A stretch of 60,026 bases of DNA. Source: an uncultured Alphaproteobacteria bacterium (lineage in GTDB: Bacteria; Pseudomonadota; Alphaproteobacteria; CAAHEQ01; UBA3637). The position numbers were made by a program, and so were the translations under genes. Positions 25,147 through 33,959 of the stretch are shown here, one piece after another; within the stretch, counting starts at the first letter, position 1, and the number at the start of each line of letters is the position of its first letter. The notes beneath the pieces are model-generated. The model was not told the DNA's origin. It worked only from the letters and a program-made list of their open reading frames with translations, and did not search any database. Where the stretch lies: NCBI GenBank assembly GCA_937935995.1, contig CALGXF010000039.1, positions 1 through 60,026 on the forward strand, given 5' to 3'.

Positions 25147-26090
25147 ACACGGAACAGGCTTTTGCCCGACTGAAAGATGTCTTTAATCAGGGAAAACTTG
25201 CCGGTTCATGGCTGGTGCAGGGGCCTTATGGCGTCGGTAAATCCGCGCTTATTCGCCGGTTTGCCAATTTTCTGTTGACCGGGAATGAAAATTCGGAATT
25301 AACGTTGCATCCTGATTTGAAATGGATTGAAAAAGATTATACCGAAGAAGAAAAGAAAGACATCATCAAAACAATTCAAGCCGGTAAAGAACTGGATGAG
25401 GACATAAAACGAGACCGCAAAAGCGAAATTACCATTGATGATATCCGTAAAGGAATTCAGTTTTTATCTTTGACGGCTTCCGGGGACAAATGGCGCGTTT
25501 TAGTCATTGATACGGCCGATGACATGAACGAAAACGCGGCGAATGCTTTGTTAAAGTTGCTGGAAGAACCACCGGCACAGGCTGTGATTTTTCTGTTGAG
25601 TCATAATCCCGGCAAATTGCTGCCGACGATTCGGTCTCGGTGCCGCAGCATCCATTTAACACCGCTTTCAAAAGAAGAAATGAAATCCTTTATTTTGGGG
25701 TCTTATCCGGACAGTGAAAATGTTGATGCTTTGGTTGAATTAAGCGATGGAAGCATCGGAAAATATTACAAATTAAAGGAAATGAATGGTCTTGAATATT
25801 ATCAAGAAATGGCTTTGCTTCTTGAAAAAAATCCCATTGATGTGACGGCTTTGTTTTCTTTTGCCGAAAAAGTTTCAAAAGACGAAAGCATTTATGACAT
25901 GGTCAAAGATTTATTATTGTCTTTTGTCTTGCTTCAAATTAAAAAAGAGCCCCCGTCAAAAGAAAAACTTGACCTTTATCTTGAAATATGGGATGACATG
26001 GTACAACAATTCAAAGATGTTAAAAGTTTATACTTGGATAAAAAGAGCACACTGGTCTCTTTAATGTTAAAAATAGGGCGGATTAAATGA
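25143..26090 (+). CDS. holB: DNA polymerase III subunit delta'
   Basis: Clamp-loader subunit of 315 residues. It has a P-loop-like GPYGVGKSALIRRF near residue 27, the IDDIRKGIQFLS segment, VLVIDTADDMNENAANALLKLLEEPP (Walker B and sensor region, about 122-147) and SRCRSIHLTPL (SRC motif). The zinc-binding cysteines of DnaX are absent, which fits delta'. It overlaps both neighbours as ATGA. Confidence 0.93.
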   Translation: MNTEQAFARLKDVFNQGKLAGSWLVQGPYGVGKSALIRRFANFLLTGNENSELTLHPDLKWIEKDYTEEEKKDIIKTIQAGKELDEDIKRDRKSEITIDDIRKGIQFLSLTASGDKWRVLVIDTADDMNENAANALLKLLEEPPAQAVIFLLSHNPGKLLPTIRSRCRSIHLTPLSKEEMKSFILGSYPDSENVDALVELSDGSIGKYYKLKEMNGLEYYQEMALLLEKNPIDVTALFSFAEKVSKDESIYDMVKDLLLSFVLLQIKKEPPSKEKLDLYLEIWDDMVQQFKDVKSLYLDKKSTLVSLMLKIGRIK

Positions 26091-26878
26091 TTATTGACAG
26101 TCACTGTCATTTGGATTTCGACAGTTTTGAAGAAGATTTAGATGATGTTATTCAGCGGGCTCAACAAGCCGGCGTTAAAGTCATTTTAGACGTTGCCACA
26201 GATCCGCGCAGCTATCCGGAATTGATTGCTTTGATTGAAAAATATCCCTTTATTTACGGTGCCTTTGGCATTCATCCGGACTCGATAGATCCCGACAATA
26301 TGTTGAGTGTTCAAGAGCTTTTACAAATGCTGCACCACCTGAAAATTATCGGTGTCGGCGAAACGGGGCTGGATTATCATTACGAAAACGTTGACCGCAA
26401 ATATCAGCAAGAATCGTTACGCACACATATTGAAGCTGCGCGGCAGGCCGGATTACCGATTATTATCCACACACGCGATGCGGATAAAGATATGATGGGT
26501 ATTTTAAAAGAAGAAATGACTTATAAGCCGTTTACCGGCATGATTCATTGTTTTTCATCATCCGAACAATTAGCCAAAACAGCCGTCGATTTAGGCATGT
26601 ACATTTCGCTTTCCGGCATTATTACCTTTAAAAAGTCCGAAGAACTGCGTGATATTGTGAAAAAACTGCCTTTATCACAAATTTTGGTCGAAACGGATGC
26701 GCCGTATTTAGCTCCGGTGCCGCATCGGGGAAAACGCAATGAACCGGCTATGGTTGTCGAAACATTCAAACAATTAGCGCAAATCAAAAACATACCGGAA
26801 GAAACATTGGCTGATACGTTGCAAAAAAACTTTCTGACATTGTTTAAAAGCCGATTGAAAAAGGAATTGTTTAAATGA
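26087..26878 (+). CDS. tatD: TatD family metal-dependent deoxyribonuclease
   Basis: A 263-residue TIM-barrel hydrolase. Metal ligands: DSHCHLDF at the N-terminus, GVGETGLDYHY near residue 89, IIHTRDAD near 126, HCFSSSEQ near 152 and VETDAPYLAPVPHRGKRNEP near 203. TatD enzymes are 3'-5' exonucleases or D-aminoacyl-tRNA deacylase-related. In many alphaproteobacteria metG lies between holB and tatD; here it is missing. Confidence 0.95.
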   Translation: MIIDSHCHLDFDSFEEDLDDVIQRAQQAGVKVILDVATDPRSYPELIALIEKYPFIYGAFGIHPDSIDPDNMLSVQELLQMLHHLKIIGVGETGLDYHYENVDRKYQQESLRTHIEAARQAGLPIIIHTRDADKDMMGILKEEMTYKPFTGMIHCFSSSEQLAKTAVDLGMYISLSGIITFKKSEELRDIVKKLPLSQILVETDAPYLAPVPHRGKRNEPAMVVETFKQLAQIKNIPEETLADTLQKNFLTLFKSRLKKELFK

Positions 26879-27636
26879 AAGGAATCATACTGGGATGCAG
26901 CTCGTCGGCCGGCGTGCCTAATCTTTACAAGCAATATGGCGATTGCGACCCGGACAATCCGAAAAATAACCGTTCGCGGACATCGTTATTGTTGGAAAAA
27001 GACGGATTTCATTTGTTGTTTGACACGCCGCCCGAAATTCGGTTGGAATTGCAAAATGTCGGATTTCCGCACATTGACAGCGTTGTTTATACGCATCTTC
27101 ATGCTGATCATACGGCAGGCATTAATGATATGAAGGCTTTTGCACACTTAAAACCATTGCCGGTTTATCTGAATGCGGCGGATTTGGATGATTTTCATCG
27201 CCGTTTTTATTACTTGATTTCAGATGATAAAGAAATGGATAAGTATTCCTGCGGATATGATTTGCATTTGCTGCATCCGATGGAAAAGGTCAATATCGGG
27301 CCCTTCAGCTTAGTTCCGCTCCTTCAAACGCATGGAGCAGGGAGCAGTTTGGGCTTTAGAATTGATGATTTTGCTTATTCGACCGACTTAAACGCTATGC
27401 CGGATGAGACTTTTGCGGCCTTAAAAGGCATTCACACGTGGGTTTTGGGCTGTGTTTCCGTAAAAGAGAGCGAAAAGCATCTATATTTGGCTAAAGCGCT
27501 TGAATGGATAAACGAAATCAAACCGAAGCACGTTTATTTAACGCACATGGGAACAACGATGGATTACGCGACATTATGCCAAACTTTACCGTCTAATGTA
27601 CGGCCTGGGTTCGATGGCATGACATTCGAAATATAA
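26875..27636 (+). CDS. MBL-fold metallohydrolase (PhnP-like)
   Basis: A 253-residue metallo-beta-lactamase-fold protein. It starts ILGCSSSAGVP, typical of PhnP/RNase Z-like phosphodiesterases, and has the zinc motif THLHADHTAGINDM near residue 75. A terminal YLTHMGTTMDY supplies the last His. This family is the usual last gene of the tmk-holB-tatD operon in alphaproteobacteria; its substrate there is unproven. It ends in a strong terminator. Confidence 0.92.
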   Translation: MKGIILGCSSSAGVPNLYKQYGDCDPDNPKNNRSRTSLLLEKDGFHLLFDTPPEIRLELQNVGFPHIDSVVYTHLHADHTAGINDMKAFAHLKPLPVYLNAADLDDFHRRFYYLISDDKEMDKYSCGYDLHLLHPMEKVNIGPFSLVPLLQTHGAGSSLGFRIDDFAYSTDLNAMPDETFAALKGIHTWVLGCVSVKESEKHLYLAKALEWINEIKPKHVYLTHMGTTMDYATLCQTLPSNVRPGFDGMTFEI

Positions 27637-27666
27637 AAAGCACGCTTTACGAGCGTGCTTTTTTTT
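27636..27666 (+). terminator. Rho-independent terminator of the mltB-to-MBL operon
   Basis: An 8-bp stem AGCACGCT/AGCGTGCT (27639-27646, 27652-27659) with a five-base loop is followed by a run of eight T. Confidence 0.93.
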
Positions 27667-27864
27667 GAATCCAACGAAGGAACAAAATAAAAAACAAAAA
27701 CATATCAAAGTTTCCGAAAATAAATGCAAAAATTTGAAATAACTTATTGAAAAACAACACCCTTTCTTTAATCACCTCTCTGACTATACATAATATAAAT
27801 TATGCGACAAATGTATATGGGTGAAAATGGAAACTTCCCTTTTATTTCAAATGCTTACAAAGCC

Positions 27865-27903
27865 TGTGGATAACTTTGTGGATTTCTTTTGGCTTTATCC
27901 ACA
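27865..27903. promoter_or_regulatory. Cluster of DnaA boxes in an AT-rich intergenic region
   Basis: Two perfect consensus DnaA boxes in opposite orientation, TGTGGATAA at 27865-27873 and TTATCCACA at 27895-27903, bracket a third near-match (TGTGGATTT, 27877-27885) spaced one helical turn plus from the first. They lie in a 400-base gene-free stretch whose left part (27670-27845) is strongly AT-rich. This could be a minor origin-like element, a DnaA titration or control site, or part of oriC. Nothing else in the 27667-27864 stretch is recognisable. Confidence 0.55.
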
Positions 27904-28015
27904 CAGCCAAGCTCGTTCTTGGAAATAATTTTCTTTATGAATAAACAAAGCGCTCTGTGGCGGCGCAAATTTAATTTCAATCGTATTTTCCCATTCAGCT
28001 CGCTTAAAAACGCGC

Positions 28016-28043
28016 TTGATTTTATGTATCCTTTCATTATAAT
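28016..28043 (+). promoter_or_regulatory. Promoter of the yegD-like remnant
   Basis: TTGATT (28016-28021) and a perfect TATAAT (28038-28043) with a 16-base spacer lie 23 bases before the ATG of the degraded chaperone gene. Confidence 0.65.
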
Positions 28044-28066
28044 GGCGGCGGCTAAAAGAGAACCTC

Positions 28067-28510
28067 ATGACACGTTATTCTTGCGGAATCGATTTTGGGA
28101 CAACCAATTCGACGATTGGGCTTGCCTCCGATAATCCGGAAGTTCCGATCCATTTGGTTATGCTGGAAGAAAACAATTATTCAATGCCGACAGCCCTCTT
28201 CTATCCAGAGATGTCTTTTTCTCCGTTGCTTGGAAGAAAAGCCGTTCAATCTTATATCGACGGTTACAATGGCCGTTTTATCCGCAGCATCAAACGCATT
28301 TTGGGAACAGAGTTGATGGATAAGTACACATTCATTCACAGAAAGCCTGTTCAATTTGAAAAATGATTTCTCTTTTTCTGATGTCGCTGAAGGAAAAGGC
28401 AGAAAAGCTTATTCAACAACCGTTAACGCGTGCCGTTATCGGCCCCAATGTTGAGTGTCGGATTGGGATTAACATACGCCGTCATAAGCAAAATGCCCTC
28501 TTTCAGCTGA
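28067..28510 (+). pseudogene. Degraded Hsp70-like (YegD family) gene
   Basis: The first 99 codons encode an Hsp70/YegD N-terminus (CGIDFGTTNSTIG phosphate loop, then GRKAVQSYIDGYNGRFIRS). The frame then stops at 28366. One base out of phase, ISLFLMSLKEKAEKLIQQPL from 28366 continues the same family sequence, so an A-run (five A at 28360-28364) has lost one base. After TRAVIG the middle of the protein is missing, and the last 19 codons (SVGLGLTYAVISKMP, ending TGA at 28508-28510) look like the family's C-terminus. A full YegD is about 420-450 residues; about two-thirds has been deleted. The promoter is intact. Confidence 0.75.
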
Positions 28511-28656
28511 AAAATGTTTATAGAATCGGTTCTGTGAAAAGCTGGTGTTATCATTTTTCATTTATGACAAAATCGTGAAAAGTCTATATTTCTATTGACA
28601 TTTTGTCGCCTTTATGGCAGGTTCAAGATAAATAAATAACCAAAGGAAGGAATAAA

Positions 28657-28941
28657 ATGACACGTTCAGAATTGATTGAAAAAATTGCAAAAGAAAACCC
28701 CCATTTGTATCACACGGATGCAGAACGCATCGTGTCAACGGTTTTTGATGAAATTACAAAGGCTTTAAAGGAAGGCAACCGGGTTGAATTGCGTGGTTTC
28801 GGCGTATTTTCCGTTCGGACGCGCAATCCGCGCAAAGCCCGCAATCCGAAAACCGGAGAATCCGTCATGGTTGAACAAAAAACCGTGCCGTTTTTCAAAG
28901 CAGGCAAATTGTTGAAAAAAAGAATTAATCCAACAGCTTAA
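28657..28941 (+). CDS. ihfB: Integration host factor subunit beta
   Basis: A 94-residue HU/IHF family DNA-bending protein. The arm region reads GRNPRKARNPKTGE-like (RTRNPRKARNPKTGESV), and RVELRGFGVFSVR is diagnostic. The C-terminus KAGKLLKKRIN is the usual last helix. Starting with MTRSELIEKIA favours IHF-beta over HU. An AAGGAAGG site precedes the ATG and a TTGACA lies about 57 bases upstream. No alpha subunit is in the window. Confidence 0.92.
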   Translation: MTRSELIEKIAKENPHLYHTDAERIVSTVFDEITKALKEGNRVELRGFGVFSVRTRNPRKARNPKTGESVMVEQKTVPFFKAGKLLKKRINPTA

Positions 28942-28953
28942 AAGAAGGGTCTC

Positions 28954-29808
28954 ATGAACTGGCTTACGAATTACGTTCGGCCTAAAATCAGTAAATTAGT
29001 GCCGCAAAAAGAAATACCGGACAACTTATGGACCGGCTGTCCACATTGTGAAAAGATGATTTTCCACAAAGAATTGGATGAAAACAACCAAATCTGCCCG
29101 AACTGCGGGTATCATTTTCGGTTACCGGTTTTACGCCGCATGGAAATGTTGTTCGATGGAGAACATTATTCCCTGATTCAATTACCGGAAGTCAAGACGG
29201 ACCCGTTGAATTTCGTCGATTTAAAAAAATATTCAGATCGATTAAAAGAAGCGCGCAAAAAAACAAAACAAGATGATGCGATTGCGGTTGCTCACGGAAC
29301 AATCGGCGGATATCCTGCTGTTGTTGCTGTCTTTGACTTTGCGTTTATGGGGGGATCTATGGGAACGGCGGTTGGCGAAGCCATTATTGCCGCGGCAAAC
29401 TTGGCCATTTTACAAGATGCCGCTTTGATTATTGTCCCCTCCTCCGGCGGCGCTCGCATGCAAGAAGGCATTTTGTCTTTGATGCAAATGCCGCGGACGA
29501 CGTTGGCCATCAAGCAATTAAAAGAAAAAGGGTTGCCTTATGTAACGATTTTAACTAATCCGACAACAGGCGGCGTAACGGCTTCATTTGCCATGCTCGG
29601 CGACGTTGCTTTAGCTGAACCGAATGCAATGATTGCTTTTGCCGGCCGGCGGGTGATTGAACAAACGGTTCGCGAAAAACTGCCGGACAATTTCCAAACT
29701 TCCGAATATCTGTTGGAACACGGCATGATTGATGCGGTTGTTGATCGGCGCCAGTTGCGTGATGAATTGATTAAAATCTTGGACTTGCTCCGGACAAAGA
29801 AAAAGTAA
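28954..29808 (+). CDS. accD: Acetyl-CoA carboxylase carboxyltransferase subunit beta
   Basis: AccD with AccA transfers CO2 from carboxybiotin to acetyl-CoA, the committed step of fatty acid synthesis. The 284-residue protein has the N-terminal zinc ribbon (GCPHCEKMIF and ICPNCGYHF, residues 28-54) and the carboxyltransferase core (MGGSMGTAVGEAI, SSGGARMQEGILSLMQM, NPTTGGVTASFAMLGD). It lies 12 bases after ihfB. It ends in a terminator. Neither trpA nor folC, frequent neighbours elsewhere, is adjacent. Confidence 0.97.
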   Translation: MNWLTNYVRPKISKLVPQKEIPDNLWTGCPHCEKMIFHKELDENNQICPNCGYHFRLPVLRRMEMLFDGEHYSLIQLPEVKTDPLNFVDLKKYSDRLKEARKKTKQDDAIAVAHGTIGGYPAVVAVFDFAFMGGSMGTAVGEAIIAAANLAILQDAALIIVPSSGGARMQEGILSLMQMPRTTLAIKQLKEKGLPYVTILTNPTTGGVTASFAMLGDVALAEPNAMIAFAGRRVIEQTVREKLPDNFQTSEYLLEHGMIDAVVDRRQLRDELIKILDLLRTKKK

Positions 29809-29831
29809 GACTTTTCTTGACGTCCTTTAAA

Positions 29832-29865
29832 ATAGAACTTATCTTCAAGATAGGTTCTATTTTTT
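29832..29865 (+). terminator. Terminator of ihfB-accD
   Basis: A 12-bp stem with one G-U pair (29832-29843 with 29849-29860), a five-base loop and a run of six T. Confidence 0.85.
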
Positions 29866-29877
29866 ATGAGGAAAGAA

Positions 29878-30339
29878 ATGTACTTAACAAGTTCAGCCAT
29901 TCAAGATGGTGTTATCGAAGACAAATACGGAAAACGCGGGGTTGATTTCAAAGGATCTATGCCGATATATTCTCTGCCGTTTGACATTCATGATGCGCCG
30001 CAAGGAACAATCGCTTTTGCATTTATTCTGGACGATCCGGATTCCGTTCCCGTTGCCGGCTTCACGTGGGTTCATTGGTTGGGGGCAGACCTGACGGAAA
30101 CAAGTGTGCCAGCAGATGCCAGCCGTCACGCTGCTTTTATTCAAGGAAAAAATAGCTGGGGAGAAAACATGTACGGCGGAATGGCACCGCCCAATGCGCC
30201 ACATGTTTATCAACTGCATGTCTATGCCTTGGATACGCTTTTAAATTTAAAGCAAGGCTTTACTGTTAATGAACTAAAAGCAGCCATGAACGGCCATATC
30301 ATGGATCAAGCTGTTTTAAAAGGGACGTATGCCAATTAG
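29878..30339 (+). CDS. YbhB/YbcL family Raf-kinase-inhibitor-like protein (PEBP)
   Basis: The 153-residue protein has the PEBP ligand-site motifs: FILDDPDSVPVAGFTWVHWL near residue 49 (DPDxP) and a later NSWGENMYGGMAPPNAPHVY (GPxPPxxxHxY type). Bacterial members are cytoplasmic or periplasmic and of unknown function; no signal peptide is seen here. The ATG at 29866 belongs to the GAGGAAAG ribosome region, so I use the ATG at 29878. Confidence 0.92.
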   Translation: MYLTSSAIQDGVIEDKYGKRGVDFKGSMPIYSLPFDIHDAPQGTIAFAFILDDPDSVPVAGFTWVHWLGADLTETSVPADASRHAAFIQGKNSWGENMYGGMAPPNAPHVYQLHVYALDTLLNLKQGFTVNELKAAMNGHIMDQAVLKGTYAN

Positions 30340-30860
30340 TAAAAGGCAAATCGCGACACAATAAGCGCGATAATCACGCCCGCTAAATCAGCCACGATAC
30401 CGGCTGAAACGGCATGACGAAACTTGGTAATACCGACGGCTCCGAAATAAACGGATAAGACGTAAAACGTGGTTTCAGAACTGCCCAGCATCACCGCAGC
30501 TGTTTTAGTTACAGGCGAATCCGGGCCATGAGCAGCTGCTAATTCGGCAAAAATTCCCCTCGCCCCGCTACCGGACAAAGACCGGGTAATCGCCAGTGGC
30601 AACAAATCGGGCGAGACACCGGCCCATGTCAAAAACGGTTTTAATCCGTCAGCCAACATATCAATTGCACCGCTGGCACGAAACATGCCCACAGCAACCA
30701 TCATCGCAACCAAATACGGAATGATGCGGACCGAAATTTGAAAACCTTCTTTTGCGCCTTCCGTAAACGTTTCATAAACCGGCACCTTTCGGCAAGCACC
30801 GTATAAAACAAAAAAGCAAATCAACATCGGAATGACGGCCGCAGAAAAGGATGAAAGCAT
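30336..30860 (-). CDS. spmB: Spore maturation protein B family membrane protein
   Basis: A 174-residue integral membrane protein of the SpmB/nucleoside-recognition (Gate) family. Typical segments: TEGAKEGFQISVRIIPYLVAM near residue 33, and LPLAITRSLSGSGARGIF with MLGSSETTFYVLSVYFG later. In Bacillus, SpmA and SpmB are needed for spore core dehydration; proteobacterial copies have no known role, and nothing here suggests sporulation. It starts with a one-base TAATG overlap on spmA. Confidence 0.93.
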   Translation of the reverse strand: MLSSFSAAVIPMLICFFVLYGACRKVPVYETFTEGAKEGFQISVRIIPYLVAMMVAVGMFRASGAIDMLADGLKPFLTWAGVSPDLLPLAITRSLSGSGARGIFAELAAAHGPDSPVTKTAAVMLGSSETTFYVLSVYFGAVGITKFRHAVSAGIVADLAGVIIALIVSRFAFY

Positions 30861-31465
30861 TATTTATCCTTTCGTTTCGCCGGTTCCGGCCACAATCGAA
30901 TAACACATTTCACAAACAAAATACCGATTGTCAGTGCCGCAACCGTCGTTATCATTGTCGGCACAATAATATCCGTCGGATTTTCGGCCTTTAACGATGC
31001 TAAAATCGCCACAGCTGTCACGGGAATCAGCTGAACACCGGCTGTGTTAATGGTTAAAAAAGTACACATGGCATCACTGGCCGTTTTTTTATCGTTTTTA
31101 TTTAATTCTTGCAAACCTTCCATGGCTTTAATCCCAAACGGCGTTGCCGCGTTGCCAAGCCCCAGCGCATTGGCAGATACATTCATGGTAATATCCGCTT
31201 GAACCGGATGATTTTTGGGAATATCCGGAAATAAAAACCGAATAATCGGCGATAAAGCGCGTGCGATTATCTTCATCAAGCCGGAAGCCTCGGCAATTTT
31301 CATCAACCCCAGCCAAAACGCCATCACGCCAATCAATCCGATTGAAATGGTTACGGCCAGCTCGCAAGATTGAAGCACTGAATGAAAAACTTCTTCTATC
31401 TTATTGTTAAAAATAGATATTATAACAGAAGAAGCAATGAAGAAAAGCCAAATATAATTTATCAT
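30860..31465 (-). CDS. spmA: Spore maturation protein A family membrane protein
   Basis: The partner of SpmB, about 201 residues. Diagnostic sequences are GLIGVMAFWLGLMKIAEASGL and DITMNVSANALGLGNAATPFG followed by FLTINTAGVQLIP. The pair SpmA-SpmB probably forms one transporter-like unit. Start choice is uncertain: ATG at 31465, or TTG at 31471, which sits closer to the AAGGA site. Confidence 0.92.
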   Translation of the reverse strand: MINYIWLFFIASSVIISIFNNKIEEVFHSVLQSCELAVTISIGLIGVMAFWLGLMKIAEASGLMKIIARALSPIIRFLFPDIPKNHPVQADITMNVSANALGLGNAATPFGIKAMEGLQELNKNDKKTASDAMCTFLTINTAGVQLIPVTAVAILASLKAENPTDIIVPTMITTVAALTIGILFVKCVIRLWPEPAKRKDK

Positions 31466-31534
31466 TGTCAATGAATTCCTTTTTTGATAAGATGAGTTTA
31501 AAGAAAAAAGATAAATATTTTATTAAGAACGTCT

Positions 31535-32419
31535 ATGACAGTGGCATTAACAGAAAAAAGAAATCCGAATTCCGTCAACATTGATTTGATGAGTTCGTTG
31601 GAAATTGTTCAAGTTATCAATAACGAAGACAAAAAAGTGGCTTTGGCTGTTGAAAAAGTGCTTCCTCACATTGCATCTGCGGTCGACATGATTGCGGATG
31701 CTTTTTTAAAGGGAGGACGGTTGGCTTATTTCGGAGCCGGAACCAGCGGCCGTTTAGGTGTTTTGGATGCTTCCGAATGTTGGCCGACGTTTGGCGTTGA
31801 ACACGGCATGGTGTGCGGTTTTATTGCCGGCGGAGACAAAGCTTTACGATATTCCGTTGAAAACGCCGAAGATTCACAAGAAAGCGGCCTCGCAGATTTA
31901 ATGACTTTCAACCCGACATGCAACGACGTTATTGTCGGCATTTCGGCAGGCGGCAATGCGCCTTATGTATTGGCTGTATTGGAAAAAGCACAAAATTTGG
32001 GTTGTAAAACGGTTGGTATCAGTTCTAATCCTAAAGCAAAGCTCGCGGCTTTCAGTGATGTCTTTATCAACCCGATTGTAGGCGAAGAAGTCATTACGGG
32101 TTCTTCTCGCATGAAATCCGGCACAGCTCAAAAAATGATTTTAAACATGTTATCGACGGCTTCGATGGTTCGCATCGGGAAAACGTACGAAAATTATATG
32201 GTCGACGTGCGCACAATGAATGCTAAACTGACAGACCGCGCCACACGAATTGTTTCGGAAATTGCCAAAATTCCCTATGAAACGGCCGGACAATTTTTAG
32301 TGTCTGCCGATTACCGGGTTAAAACGGCTTGCGTCATGGCAGTTAAAAATATTTCCAAAGAAGAAGCAGTTTGCCTGTTAAATCAAAACGGCGGTATTTT
32401 AAAAAAGGCTCTTTTATGA
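31535..32419 (+). CDS. murQ: N-acetylmuramic acid 6-phosphate etherase
   Basis: MurQ removes lactate from MurNAc-6-phosphate to give GlcNAc-6-phosphate in cell-wall recycling. The 294-residue SIS-domain protein has YFGAGTSGRLGVLDASE (residues about 66-82) and the signature ITGSSRMKSGTAQKMILNML near 188. Its stop overlaps anmK as ATGA. It converts the product of that kinase, so the two are consecutive steps encoded in one operon. The ribosome site is weak. Confidence 0.96.
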   Translation: MTVALTEKRNPNSVNIDLMSSLEIVQVINNEDKKVALAVEKVLPHIASAVDMIADAFLKGGRLAYFGAGTSGRLGVLDASECWPTFGVEHGMVCGFIAGGDKALRYSVENAEDSQESGLADLMTFNPTCNDVIVGISAGGNAPYVLAVLEKAQNLGCKTVGISSNPKAKLAAFSDVFINPIVGEEVITGSSRMKSGTAQKMILNMLSTASMVRIGKTYENYMVDVRTMNAKLTDRATRIVSEIAKIPYETAGQFLVSADYRVKTACVMAVKNISKEEAVCLLNQNGGILKKALL

Positions 32420-33708
32420 AAAAATACAGAATTATCGGCGTCATGACCGGCAACTCGATGGATGCTGTTGACTTGCTCTTAACGGACTTTGACGGCAATC
32501 GCATGACAGATGTTTGCGCTTACTCGGAGCCCTATTCAGATGCCATGCGTCAAAAAGTTGTCCGCCTGCGCGATATGGTGACTAAAGAAAAAGTATCAAT
32601 GGCTGTATTGGAAAAAAGTCCGGAATTTTGCTCGTTTCACGATGACTACATTTCCGGCATCGCCAAAGCCATTCAAATTCTGTGCCAACAAAACAACATT
32701 GACCGAACGCACATTGATGCTATCGGATTTCATGGAAAAACGTTGGATCATTTTCCGCCGTCTGTGGCTGGTCAAGGAAAGGCCTATCCCTATACCCTCC
32801 AAGTCGGTTCCGGTCAAATGTTAGCAGATTTAACGGGAATTCCGGTTGTTTACGACTTCCGTTCTGCGCTTATCATGAACAATTATGAAGGCGCTCCACT
32901 GGCACCGCCGCATAATGCTCACATTGCCGTTACCGAAGGAGACGGCATTTATTACAATGCCGGAAACACCAGTAACTTGGCGGTTATCGTCAATCACAAA
33001 GCGATTGCCGGATGGGATGCCGGCCCCTTTAATGATTTGACGGATAATCTTATTCGACGCCACACCGGCAATCAAGATGCCTATGATAAAGACGGTCTGT
33101 ATGCTTTAAAAGGAGCATTCATGCCGACTTTGTTAAAAGACCTTTTTGACAACAGCGCCACAACCGATGCTGGCGACAATTTTTACAATCTCCCTGCTCC
33201 GAAATCTGCAGACCCGGCATTTTATCATTTTGACAGGATTCAAGCTTTTTCAGAACCGGGTAAACACTTTAATGATATTGTTCATACATCGGCCTATTTC
33301 AGCGCTTACATTGCCGTTCATTCCCTAAAGTATCTTCCCGAAAAGATAAATGTTCCGCCACGTTTTATTTTGTTCGGCGGTGGCTGGCATCATCCGATTG
33401 CCCTGCAAACGTTCAAAAATCTGTTGCAAGGACATGGCTTTATTTTGCCCGAACATGAAGCTGATTTTGCACGTATCCGAAACCGCTTTCAAAATGCCGA
33501 TATTCGTTATTCAACCTTTGGAACATATATGGAAGCGCGGCTTTTCGCCGATTTGGCTCGTTATTATTTAATGGGAAAAACATGGGAGCTTCCGGAATTA
33601 ATCCGAAATAAAACAGAATTGGTATTAGGTGTTCTGCGCCGGCCGCATCAAGGCCCTGTGAATGATCGGATTAATTTGGCTGCCAAAGGTTGGCAGGAAA
33701 GACGTTAA
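32416..33708 (+). CDS. anmK: Anhydro-N-acetylmuramic acid kinase, divergent
   Basis: AnmK hydrolyses and phosphorylates 1,6-anhydroMurNAc to MurNAc-6-phosphate, the substrate of MurQ. The 430-residue protein keeps the N-terminal VMTGNSMDAVD motif, GFHGKTLDHFPP, and the catalytic Asp motif as GWDAGPFND near residue 197. Several usual residues differ: GNTSNLAVI replaces NIGGIANL, and APPHNAHIA replaces APAFHxA. It is longer than the typical 370. The divergence is in the ATPase/substrate loops, so activity is likely but not certain. The coupled murQ supports the call. Its stop shares TTAA with the convergent gene. Confidence 0.88.
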   Translation: MKKYRIIGVMTGNSMDAVDLLLTDFDGNRMTDVCAYSEPYSDAMRQKVVRLRDMVTKEKVSMAVLEKSPEFCSFHDDYISGIAKAIQILCQQNNIDRTHIDAIGFHGKTLDHFPPSVAGQGKAYPYTLQVGSGQMLADLTGIPVVYDFRSALIMNNYEGAPLAPPHNAHIAVTEGDGIYYNAGNTSNLAVIVNHKAIAGWDAGPFNDLTDNLIRRHTGNQDAYDKDGLYALKGAFMPTLLKDLFDNSATTDAGDNFYNLPAPKSADPAFYHFDRIQAFSEPGKHFNDIVHTSAYFSAYIAVHSLKYLPEKINVPPRFILFGGGWHHPIALQTFKNLLQGHGFILPEHEADFARIRNRFQNADIRYSTFGTYMEARLFADLARYYLMGKTWELPELIRNKTELVLGVLRRPHQGPVNDRINLAAKGWQERR

Positions 33709-33959
33709 TTTCTTTCAAAAAATTTGTATTTCAACATAATGCTGGAAGTGATTAAGCTTAAAATAAAATTAAGCATTAACGGGGCGTCCCGGCTCGGCCA
33801 CACATAAATTAGGCTGAACAATGCGCCGAACCACATTAAAATCAAAAAATATACGCTGACAGACTTGGCATGGCCGGCCTTTACAATCGCAACTGTTTGC
33901 GGAATGGCAAAAATAGCGTAAAATAACCCGCCTAACCAGCCGATGATTTCAATTCCCAT
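33705..33959 (-). CDS. SemiSWEET/PQ-loop small membrane protein, second of pair
   Basis: An 84-residue protein with three membrane helices and a PQ-loop motif: AIFAIPQTVAIVKAGHAKSVS in helix 1. SemiSWEETs are half-transporters for sugars that act as dimers. The start at 33959 follows an AAAGGAAA site. It overlaps the 3' end of the next upstream PQ-loop gene by 11 bases, and its stop shares TTAA with anmK. Confidence 0.82.
   Translation of the reverse strand: MGIEIIGWLGGLFYAIFAIPQTVAIVKAGHAKSVSVYFLILMWFGALFSLIYVWPSRDAPLMLNFILSLITSSIMLKYKFFERN

Noticed and set aside
28363..28578. 71-codon frame as an independent small gene
   Set aside because: Its first 27 residues continue the YegD-like protein out of phase, so it is part of the pseudogene; the rest is out-of-frame noise.
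30336..31465. Sporulation locus
   Set aside because: spmA and spmB occur widely in non-spore-forming Proteobacteria, and no other sporulation gene is present.
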